NCBI GenBank assembly: GCA_937950065.1
Contig: CALFEN010000221.1
Span: 1-5,848, forward strand
Length of the DNA stretch: 5,848 nt
Source of the DNA: an uncultured bacterium
GTDB taxonomy: Bacteria > Patescibacteria > JAEDAM01 > Absconditabacterales > Absconditicoccaceae
Direction of reading: 5' to 3'
Positions within the stretch are counted from its first letter, which is position 1. Each line of letters starts with the position of its first letter. The notes under the pieces are model-generated. The model was not told where the DNA came from and made no database searches. It saw only the letters and a list, made by a program, of their open reading frames with translations. Both the position numbers and the translations under genes were made by a program. Positions 1 through 5,790 of the stretch are shown here, piece after piece.

Positions 1-42
1 ATAAGCTAGTGACTGGAGTTCAGACGTGTGCTCTTCCGATCT
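1..42. other. Illumina sequencing adapter left on contig end
   Basis: Positions 9-42 match the standard Illumina P7-side read-2 adapter, ending in GCTCTTCCGATCT at 30-42. Positions 3-8 (AAGCTA) match the reverse complement of the index-10 barcode TAGCTT, and 1-2 match the end of the P7 oligo. This is library artefact, so genomic sequence begins at 43. The gene that runs off this edge is truncated by the contig end, not by biology. Confidence 0.97.
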
Positions 43-375
43 CGCCTGCTGAATTATCTTTTCTTTTTCTTCTTCCTTATCTAAACCATAATTGGCTAAA
101 AACTTTTTTAAAGCACTATAAACTCACATAGTTACGGAAGTATCTCGACAAGCAACTTCTATTTCTCATTTTTCATCTACAAATTCCTCTATCCCTTTTT
201 CATTTTTTAAATTTAAAAACGATAAAGTTTTTCAGACTAACCTTGATATTCTATCTTTCATTCAATTTAAAGGGCAAAAGTTTTTCTGAATTAATTTAGC
301 AACACAATCCATTTCTTTTGTAGCTTTGATTTCTTTAATTTGATTTGTTCGAGGATCTCTATTTATTTCTACCAT
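43..375 (-). CDS. Unknown protein, C-terminus missing (contig edge)
   Basis: The frame is open from an ATG at 375 down to the adapter boundary, giving 111 residues, with four in-frame TGA codons read as Gly (residues 38, 48, 70, 84). I do not recognise the family. The protein is mainly charged and soluble-looking, with no membrane segment. Residues 65-98 run from an acidic stretch (FVDEKGEIEVAC) into a probable helix (GVYSALKKFLANYGL), followed by a Glu/Lys-rich helical tail that continues past the edge. Two CGA codons (residues 9 and 77) are Arg in the standard code or Trp under the proposed reassignment; neither reading is clearly better here. There is no Shine-Dalgarno sequence, and the 5' side is AT-rich and follows a hairpin by only about 22 bases. 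Lying on the same strand as the structural genes, it may be another phage gene, but I infer that from position alone. Confidence 0.72.
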
Positions 376-397
376 TTTATAAATATTATTAAATAAA

Positions 398-420
398 AAG
401 ACCCCCTTACAGGAGGTCTT
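398..420 (-). terminator. Terminator-like hairpin before the truncated gene
   Basis: On the minus strand the sequence reads AAGACC-T-CC, a five-base loop TGTAA, then GG-G-GGTCTT, followed directly by TTTTTATTT. This gives a 6 bp plus 2 bp stem with one mismatch and a U-rich tail, which is the form of an intrinsic terminator. It would end transcripts coming from the C1q-like gene. It sits only about 22 bases before the ATG at 375, so it may instead act as an attenuator for that gene. It is nearly symmetrical and might also work on the plus strand, although the U-run there is poorer. Confidence 0.6.
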
Positions 421-444
421 ATATATAATACATAAGAAAAATTT

Positions 445-453
445 CCTCCTATA
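445..453 (-). promoter_or_regulatory. AGGAGG element able to pair with the terminator stem
   Basis: Minus-strand TATAGGAGG (453-445) can form nine pairs, one of them G-U, with CCTCCTGTA (416-408), which is the left arm and loop of the hairpin at 398-420. The two pairings exclude each other. The same AGGAGG could be a ribosome binding site for the tiny frame MYYI (433-419), whose stop touches the hairpin. It also overlaps the stop of a 17-residue frame (502-449). The main genes of the window have no such site, which makes this one stand out. A leader-type attenuator is an inference. Confidence 0.3.
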
Positions 454-712
454 ATACTGGGGATCTAAAGTAAAAAAAGTAATAACTTAAAACTTTTTTC
501 ATCTTAATTTTGCAGCAAATAAAATAATACCATAATAATATATAATTATTTTTCAAAAAAAATCAATAGAATTTTATATAATAGTTCTAAAAATACTATA
601 GATTTAAATATTGCTACAAAAAGACTATAATTTCAAGAAATTCTTTTAATAATCCAATATCAATCTACATAAAAGAAATTCTCAAAAATCTTTATTTTTA
701 AAAATATAATAA

Positions 713-1222
713 TTATATCTTCAAAACCTGTAGATAAGTTCCAGACACCTGCACATTCAAAGAACTTCAGCTATCCTGATATACTATAGCTTTGATTACG
801 TCCCCAGAATTAAAATTTCAAATATATGTTAAATTATTACATGCATTATTTGAAAGAAAATCATTGGAATAGCAAACAATATTATCACTTATTTGAAGTT
901 GAGACTGCCTCATCACACCACCCGAAGAATTTGCCCACGCCACGGATAAAGCAATAATATAAAGTCATCAATTCACAATTTTTATTTCTCCAGATGATCA
1001 TCTCATATTATTATCATTCGTTTGGAGATCATTAAAATTCAAAATTGTTTGAGTTCAAGTTGATATCGATTGATTAGAAAGTATATTGCCTAGACAATAT
1101 TTTCTTACCTCATTATTCTCTATACTGATTTTAGCATCTATCTTCTCGGCGTTTAGACCTGCAACCTTTACAGGAGTAAATGCTTGAAGTTTTTTTGTTG
1201 TAAAATTTACTTTTGTTGTCAT
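713..1222 (-). CDS. C1q-like jelly-roll phage virion protein
   Basis: This 169-residue protein starts at the ATG at 1222 and ends in TAA, with six TGA codons read as Gly (56, 75, 85, 86, 135, 152). Residues 1-45 form a short N-terminal part that probably attaches it to the virion. Residues 49-169 show the pattern of C1q/TNF-like jelly-roll domains common in phage tail and decoration proteins: an NGGLYIIALSVAW strand (84-96), then FNSGDVIKAIVYQDSGSS (137-154), and a final beta strand GTYLQVLKI at the very C-terminus. Such domains usually form trimers and bind ligands at the virion surface. There are three Cys (43, 117, 128), one TGG Trp at 96 and no CGA/CGG codons. No Shine-Dalgarno sequence precedes it. 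It is transcribed divergently from gene A across a 90-base gap. The fold is inferred from pattern; the exact virion position is unknown. Confidence 0.8.
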
Positions 1223-1254
1223 ATTAAATATTTTTTATTGATTAAATTTTTCTA

Positions 1255-1283
1255 TTGATTTTTTATATTTTTTGATTAAACAT
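1255..1283 (+). promoter_or_regulatory. Candidate promoter of gene A (weak -10)
   Basis: A TTGATT box (1255-1260) sits in the same TCTATTGATTT context as upstream of genes B and C. With a 16-17 base spacer the -10 would be TAAACA or AAACAT, a poor match. ATTTACTT follows at 1290-1297, as it does near the expected start points of B and C. The alignment with the better promoters is the main support. Confidence 0.4.
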
Positions 1284-1312
1284 TTCAATATTTACTTTTA
1301 AATTTCTATCTA

Positions 1313-1780
1313 ATGAAACAATATTTACACCAATTAAGACAAGGTTTAATTCTTTGACTTAGTTTTGGACTAACTGCTTCCGCTGTGTTTTGTGGAACTT
1401 ATTTTGCTATAAAAGCTCGGTCTACCTCAAAATCTACTACCGATTCCGATACTAGTGCTATCTATTCTAGTGCAGGAGATACCCTGACCGCCGCAAAACG
1501 AAATACTCTAGTAGACAATACAAAACGGCACGAAATGGATATTAATGATACCACTACTCCTTTTAATACTAATTGTGAACGGAGACGAGATTGAGGATTT
1601 AGTATTCCTAAAGTAATACCAACTAATTTAAGTTCGACCGAATTACGGTTTAGAACATGATCAGCAACAGCACGACGGGCTGTAAAATCTTCCAATAAAA
1701 AACAAGCTCAATTATACAGTTGAACTACTCGGCAGTCAAGCTATGATAATTTAACAAAACTGCAATATCGCTGCCCTTAA
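1313..1780 (+). CDS. Gene A: membrane-anchored modular small protein
   Basis: This 155-residue protein has TGA read as Gly four times, including residues 15, 94 and 116. The ATG at 1313 is chosen because it begins the same anchor as gene C; the first 80 bases of the two genes are identical. Residues 1-10 are hydrophilic and 11-33 form one membrane segment (GLILGLSFG onward). A Ser/Thr-rich stalk follows (36-52), then DTLTAAKWNTLVD (56-68, W from CGA). The C-terminal domain (about 72-155) is shared with B and D: CEWRWD (88-93), ELW (110-112), a SSNKKQAQ stretch, and the end LQYRCP. All its Trp-like positions use CGA/CGG and none use TGG. Cys27 lacks a proper lipobox, and there is no type IV pilin cleavage motif. 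The function is unknown. It is most likely an anchored, outward-facing protein and the first gene of the tandem trio A-B-C. Confidence 0.82.
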
Positions 1781-1882
1781 ATTGTATCACAACATCTTAT
1801 TTCTCCTACTATTTCCCAACCCTGGGTTTATAATTATACCAAACATAAACCACACAATGTAATCATTATTTTCTATTGATTT
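1763..1882 (+). repeat. Intergenic repeat copy 1 (end of A to promoter of B)
   Basis: Two exact blocks recur at 2372-2489. The first is 36 bases covering the last codons of the gene and its 3' flank (1763-1798 matching 2372-2407). The second is 49 bases beginning TTATACCAAACATAAACC and ending with the -35 box (1834-1882 matching 2441-2489). The stretch between them is similar but diverged, with a short CCCA...TGGG element (1815-1826) that might be a weak terminator. The repeat marks tandem duplication of a promoter-gene-tail unit. Confidence 0.9.
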
Positions 1883-1903
1883 CTTAAAATATTTTCTTAA
1901 TAT
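1876..1903 (+). promoter_or_regulatory. Promoter of gene B
   Basis: TTGATT (1876-1881), a 16-base spacer and TAATAT (1898-1903) form a good sigma-70-like promoter. ATTTACTT begins at 1910, about where transcription should start, leaving a leader of roughly 30 bases without a Shine-Dalgarno sequence. Gene C has the same arrangement. Confidence 0.6.
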
Positions 1904-1939
1904 TTCTACATTTACTTCTTTATTTCTAACTTTTATATA

Positions 1940-2389
1940 ATGAAAAATTTTTTACTAAAATCTGTTCTATTTAGTATTATTTTTTGTCTATGTTTGACTG
2001 CTACTTATTTCCTGATCAAAGCTCGGTCTACCTCAAAATCTACTACAGATTCTAATACTACTGCAATCTACGCTGACACAAATGATACTCTGACTGCAGC
2101 AAAACGAAATACTCTTGTTGATAAAGCTACACGACACGATATGGATATAAACAATACTACCACTGCTTTTAACACTGGTTGCGAGCGGAGATGGACATGA
2201 TGACTTGCTATGATTTCACCTTCGATGATCAAAACAGATGAATTACGGCGGAAATGATCATCAGCTGATATAAGTCGGATAGTCAAGTCCTCCAATAAAA
2301 ATCAGACTCAAAAACGGGATCAGAGTACAACTACACATCGGGTTAGTACCTATGAATCTATTATAAAACTCCAATATCGCTGCCCTTAA
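1940..2389 (+). CDS. Gene B: membrane-anchored modular small protein
   Basis: This 149-residue paralogue of A and D has TGA as Gly at 87, 88 and 106 and ends in TAA. Its anchor is the second type, shared with D: MKNFLLKS followed by a membrane segment (about 9-26) with Cys at 16 and 18. The stalk (29-48) and DTLTAAKWNTLVDK (49-62) match all the other copies. The C-terminal domain carries CEWRW (81-85, the last W being TGG), DELWWKG (100-106), the SSNKNQTQ stretch (117-124), a THWVS strand and the end LQYRCP. It therefore combines a D-type anchor with the domain also found on A. Two Cys (81, 148) could form a disulfide if the domain is outside the cell. It has its own promoter and lies 159 bases after A. 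Function is not recognised. Confidence 0.82.
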
Positions 2390-2489
2390 ATTGTATCACA
2401 ACATCTTTTATCCTGCTACTTCCCTACCATGGATTTATTTTTATACCAAACATAAACCACACAATGTAATCATTATTTTCTATTGATTT
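2372..2489 (+). repeat. Intergenic repeat copy 2 (end of B to upstream of C)
   Basis: This is the second copy of the repeat at 1763-1882, with the same 36-base and 49-base exact blocks. Its middle part differs (CCCTACCATGG in place of CCCAACCCTGGG). It ends in the extra 11-base unit found only upstream of gene C. Confidence 0.9.
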
Positions 2490-2500
2490 TCTATTGATTT
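2479..2500 (+). repeat. Tandem 11-base repeat TCTATTGATTT x2
   Basis: TCTATTGATTT occurs twice back to back (2479-2489 and 2490-2500), each unit containing a TTGATT -35 box. Single copies lie upstream of A (1251-1261) and B (1872-1882). It could be slippage or a duplicated regulator or polymerase contact site. Confidence 0.85.
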
Positions 2501-2521
2501 TTTAAGAAATTTTCTTACAAT
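2494..2521 (+). promoter_or_regulatory. Promoter of gene C
   Basis: TTGATT (2494-2499), a 16-base spacer and TACAAT (2516-2521) have the same geometry as the promoter of B. ATTTACTT starts at 2528, close to the expected start point, so the leader is about 23 bases and lacks a Shine-Dalgarno sequence. Confidence 0.6.
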
Positions 2522-2550
2522 TTTTCCATTTACTTCTTTATCTTTTTCAA

Positions 2551-3012
2551 ATGAAACAATATTTACACCAATTAAGACAAGGTTTAATTCTTTGACTTAG
2601 TTTTGGACTAACTGCTTCCGCTGTGTTTTGATGAGCATATTTTGCTATAAAAGCTCGGTCCACTTCCAAATCTACTACCGATTCCGATACTAGTGCTATA
2701 TATTCTAGTGCAGGAGATACTCTTACCGCTGTTAAACGAAATACTCTTGTTGATAAAGTAAATACTCCAAAAAACATTATTTCTTGCTCCGTATGATGAA
2801 CAAGTTGCCCTTCTGCACATTGGACCAAAACTTTTATAGCAAGCGACTGTTGATGAATTTTACCCGATAGTAATTATTATCCTGTAATAGGGGCTGTACA
2901 ATTTTGATGATGGTGGCAGATAAACGCATATATGTGAACACCAAGTGTAGAACTATGGTGTACCAACACTACTGCTGCATACTACGTAAGGATAACATAT
3001 ATACACAAATAA
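2551..3012 (+). CDS. Gene C: same anchor, different C-terminal domain
   Basis: This 153-residue protein has ten TGA codons read as Gly. Its anchor and stalk (1-69) match gene A: the first 80 bases are identical, and KWNTLVDK (62-69, W from CGA) is kept. From residue 70 on it shares nothing obvious with A, B or D. The replacement domain has four Cys (79, 86, 100, 137), a CSVGGTSCPSAHW stretch, a QFGGWWQINAY strand (117-127) and VELWCTN (133-139), and it lacks the LQYRCP end. Its four Trp are all TGG and its Arg is AGG, unlike the CGA/CGG-rich domain of the paralogues, so the domain may come from another source. It resembles a small disulfide-bonded, beta-rich extracellular domain; I cannot name it. 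Its stop lies only 4 bases from the stop of the convergent adaptor gene. Confidence 0.82.
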
Positions 3013-3016
3013 TTTT

Positions 3017-3700
3017 TTACCCTAAATAACTCAAATCCGGGATATTTCATTGTACAGGTGAGATACTTTTATCGGTAAAATATTCCAACATCTTACCCTT
3101 TTGAAGTTCATAATCATTTAATGCATCGTTCTTTTCTGCAATTTTGCCCAAAGCATTAAATATATAAATTTTTGCTCATATAACAATAATGTAGTGGTAT
3201 TCTTTTGGAATTTTTATATCCAGTCCACTACTTTCTAACGACAAATCATCAAGGTTTAATATTCATTCTATTTTTACTCAATCATTGACTGTAGCCTGCG
3301 GCGTTGGGTAGAGAAATATTCACTCCCCTGCTATCACAAAGAACGGATCCAAAACACTTTGATTTTGTTCATAGTAGGAGACATCGCCCGGTAAATTCCC
3401 AAAGTTATTTTCACGGACTTTGGTATAGTATTCATCAGTTTCATTGTATTTGACACTGATAGATACAATTTTTTTGATAGCCTGCAAACTGTTGGACAAT
3501 GGGAAAAGATAATTATTCTCACCACCTATCATATCTGTCAGATAAGTCTCAAAAAAATAATTTTCATTTATATTGGCTATAGAGTTTATAAGATCCTGAT
3601 AAGCCATATTTACATAATCTAGGATCTGTGAATCAGAAATGTTTTGACTACTAACGTTAGTCTGATTCCTGACTATTGAAATAATTGTTGATACATTCAT
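3017..3700 (-). CDS. Phage head-tail adaptor (connector) protein
   Basis: This 227-residue protein starts at the ATG at 3700 and ends in TAA; five TGA codons are read as Gly (127, 141, 146, 175, 218). The pattern fits the family of phage neck proteins that link the portal to the tail. The N-terminal helical region (5-42) has IISIVRNQTN and SDSQILDYVNMAYQDLI, as in adaptors that begin with a short helix, an ordered loop and a long helix. In the middle, IAGEGIFLYPTP (123-134) is the typical strand-Pro turn. IPKEYHYIIVIGAKIYIF (164-181) is followed by a closing helix with a YELQKGKMLEYF segment. Arg codons are AGG and CGT only. No Shine-Dalgarno sequence is present; the leader is A-rich, with a TATATTAT-type -10 about 20 bases upstream. 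It diverges from gene D and converges with gene C. Confidence 0.75.
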
Positions 3701-3741
3701 TTTATTTTTTTATTTATAATATAAATTTCTTATAAATTTAC

Positions 3742-3770
3742 TTGATTTTTTACTATTTTATATTTAAAAT
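3742..3770 (+). promoter_or_regulatory. Candidate promoter of gene D
   Basis: TTGATT (3742-3747), a 17-base spacer and TAAAAT (3765-3770) would give a leader of about 32 bases before the ATG at 3809. ATTTACTT is present (3792-3799), but nearer the ATG than in A-C. The 108-base divergent region must also hold the promoter of the adaptor gene on the other strand. Confidence 0.45.
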
Positions 3771-3808
3771 CTACTATTTAATTATTTAATGATTTACTTG
3801 TTATAAAA

Positions 3809-4252
3809 ATGAAAAAATTTTTACTAAAATCTTTCTTATTTAGCATCATTCTTTGCCTATGTCTGACTACTACTTATTTCCTGATAAAATCTCGGTCTAC
3901 TTCAAAATCTACTACCGACTCCGATACTAGTGCTATCTATGCTAACAGTAATGATACTCTCACCGCCGCAAAACGAAATACTCTAGTAGACAAAACTCAA
4001 TGGAAAGATATGGACATTAATGACACAACTACTCAATTTAATACTAATTGTGAACGGAGATGGAAAATAGTAAGTATACGAGTTCCAATTTCTATGAATG
4101 TTAGCGAACTACGGTATAGATGAGATTCAACTTATCGGCGAGTGCTAAAATATACTAATAAAAAACAAGTTCAGCAACGAGATACCACTACAAATAATCG
4201 AGTTTCCGGATCTTATAAAACTGTACTTCAACTCCAATATCGCTGCCCTTAA
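3809..4252 (+). CDS. Gene D: membrane-anchored modular small protein
   Basis: This 147-residue paralogue has a single TGA read as Gly (105) and ends in TAA; read with the standard code it stops early, at 104 residues. Its anchor is the B type (MKKFLLKS, then a membrane segment at about 9-26 with Cys at 16 and 18). Stalk and DTLTAAKWNTLVDK (49-62) follow. The C-terminal domain contains TQWKDMDIN (63-71, W as TGG), CEWRWK (81-86, last W as TGG), SELWYRG (99-105), YTNKKQVQQWD (115-125), a NNWVSGSYKTV strand (129-139) and LQYRCP. These TGG codons align with CGG/CGA in A and B, which is the main evidence for CGA/CGG as Trp. It stands apart from the A-B-C array, between two structural genes, and converges on the 464-residue gene with a 77-base gap. 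The function is unknown. Confidence 0.83.
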
Positions 4253-4329
4253 TGACAATGTCCCTCGTATTTTTCTCTGTCTGTAGTAAATACAAAGAAC
4301 CAATGCTTCTATGATTATCAAATAAGCAG

Positions 4330-5724
4330 TTACCTCTGTAATTCAAATCATAAAAACAATTCATAAAGCTTCGGGGAAGTCAAATTAGAGGTTCACGCAG
4401 TCAGCTTTATCTTTATCTGCAAAAAATTCCAAGGTCAAATATCTATGTTTGGTCAAACAAATTCTTTGAAGTAGATTCATCTATCAGAAATATTGGCATA
4501 GTCAACTACAGCAACTGCACTACCCCAGTCAGTCTGTCAATTTTTCTTCAAAAAAATTTCAATTTTCTGTCATTCAACTATTTTATCAAACCCAAGTTTT
4601 ATCTGTTCAATTTTTTTAGATTGAGTAAAACTTCATCAATTATAGACATGAGAAATAAGTTCCCCATTGGACATAAAACTTGATATAGTTCCTCAAATAT
4701 CTATCCTATCCAAATAATAACTTGTCCCTGATTTGTAAGATACATAAAGTTTCTCTGAATCAGCTTTCAACATGCCTATCTTATCATTGCCAATAGAATA
4801 ATCCAAATTAAATATTCTATCAAATCACGGACAAAAATTTCCGAAACTATATATTCACTGTTTCGAAGATATATAAATCATATCTTTGTATTTGCACATA
4901 CAGTTAGTTTCTCCCGCTTCCACATTACCCGCAAACCGAAATAAAGAATCCCTAGAGATCGCTCTTTTAAGTATAGCACTAGAATACCCGCTTGTAGCGA
5001 CAAACGCTCAAGTAGCCAAATTATAGTTTGTTCCCGTCAATGCGTAATCAGTACTTCCATCATTTACCACACTACGAAAATCCAAATCCTTAAAATCTAC
5101 TATAGAAAGTAATTGCTCTCATCATCAGCCCAAATAATAAAGTTTTCATCAATCAGCTTCTTCGGTATATACTTTGATATTAGTTCCAAACATTGTGATT
5201 CATGTAATATTTCCTCACATGGTAAAAGCAGTGTTTAAGGTTCCTGTATCGTCTATATACATCAACTTATTCCCAGCTCATATATAGAGATAAGCATCAT
5301 AGTAATTTAACATTGGATAGCAAATCGCATTTCCAAGTGCTGAATAATTTTCCTGTACAGAATTCCATGGTGTACTTACAGAGCCAGCGAGGGAAACTCT
5401 ATGTAGAGATGAATTTGTCACCCAATAATAATATCCAGAAAAATAACAAGCATTATAGATGATATTGGGATACGAAGTCATAGTATATCTCAAATTACCG
5501 CTATCATAGTAGATTTTACCTGTGTCTGTAAAATAGTACGGACCAGCAAATGCATTTATTACGCCATCTGTGCCAAAAAGAGTCATATTTTGAGCGGATA
5601 GTGTAATAGCTCAAGGGTTCCTATGAAAATCTATGTTTGAAGCATAAACAAAACTATCTGACGATGAAATCAATTCGCTTTCAGATAATCATCAACTTCG
5701 TGAATTTAAAATTAAAGCTTTCAT
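4330..5724 (-). CDS. Phage virion structural protein (neck/tail type)
   Basis: This 464-residue protein starts at the ATG at 5724 and ends in TAA. About two dozen TGA codons are read as Gly, including a run of three (in LGGGGEQ) and several TGA-TGA pairs. The N-terminus follows a pattern I know from phage proteins encoded near the head-tail adaptor: SGGLSESE (10-17), then SFVYASNIDFHRNPGAIT (24-41). Residues 45-330 repeat short beta strands with Tyr/Gly turns (YYFTDTGKIYYDSG, NKLMYIDDTG, KLYVSYKSG), suggesting a beta-propeller-like body. The C-terminal part (about 370-464) has a strand-rich segment with WNFLQIKIKL (432-441) and SPKLYELFLGFEL (450-462), typical of a receptor-facing or neck sandwich domain. 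Four Trp are TGG; only one CGA (residue 9) and one CGG occur, in positions that accept Trp or Arg. The exact virion role is inferred. Confidence 0.72.
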
Positions 5725-5760
5725 TTTTTATTTTTGTTTATATTATAAAATATTATATTT

Positions 5761-5775
5761 CATACAAACTGTATG
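5761..5775. repeat. Inverted repeat CATAC-AAACT-GTATG
   Basis: Perfect 5-base arms around a five-base centre (CATACAAACTGTATG) lie 37 bases upstream of the 464-residue gene, near its AT-rich promoter region. It could be an operator half-site pair or a hairpin in the leader of a gene on either strand. In such AT-rich DNA chance is also possible. Confidence 0.35.
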
Positions 5776-5790
5776 TCTTGTTTTTGATTT

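Larger units (their letters stand above)
376..712. other. 337-base AT-rich gap with hairpin and possible leader
   Basis: No substantial gene is visible on either strand. The gap separates the C1q-like gene from the truncated gene, both on the minus strand. It holds a terminator-like hairpin (398-420), an AGGAGG on the minus strand (450-445), and two tiny minus-strand frames at 449-502 and 419-433. Towards the C1q-like gene there are weak A/T inverted repeats only, such as AATTTCAAGAAATT at 629-642, which could arise by chance in such AT-rich DNA. This is the only stretch over 300 bases without a gene. Confidence 0.7.

Noticed and set aside
1373..1411. Lipoprotein signal or type IV pilin signal at the anchor of gene A
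   Set aside because: Cys27 is preceded by AVF, which does not fit a lipobox, and gene C lacks that Cys. There is no prepilin cleavage site with a following Glu.
1462..1695. Minus-strand open frame across gene A, with similar ones at 2068-2295, 2547-2828 and 2608-2820
   Set aside because: They lie opposite the paralogous plus-strand genes, resemble each other only because those genes are duplicated, and show no family pattern or start signal of their own.
1763..2500. CRISPR or integron-like array suggested by the repeats
   Set aside because: The repeats are only two copies about 608 bases apart and contain gene ends and promoters. There are no regular spacers and no attC-like folded sites.
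1231..2500. Invertible (shufflon-type) switch behind the domain shuffling
   Set aside because: All four copies point the same way, the repeats are direct rather than inverted, and no recombinase gene lies in the window.
1313..5724. Genes broken by many TGA stops, suggesting pseudogenes
   Set aside because: Only TGA interrupts the frames, never TAA or TAG, the proteins continue with sensible family motifs, and GGA/TGA swap between copies. Recoding explains this better than decay.
713..5724. UGA as tryptophan (mycoplasma-type code 4)
   Set aside because: TGA aligns with GGA between paralogues and falls in glycine-type turns and runs (three in a row); TGG is used separately for Trp.
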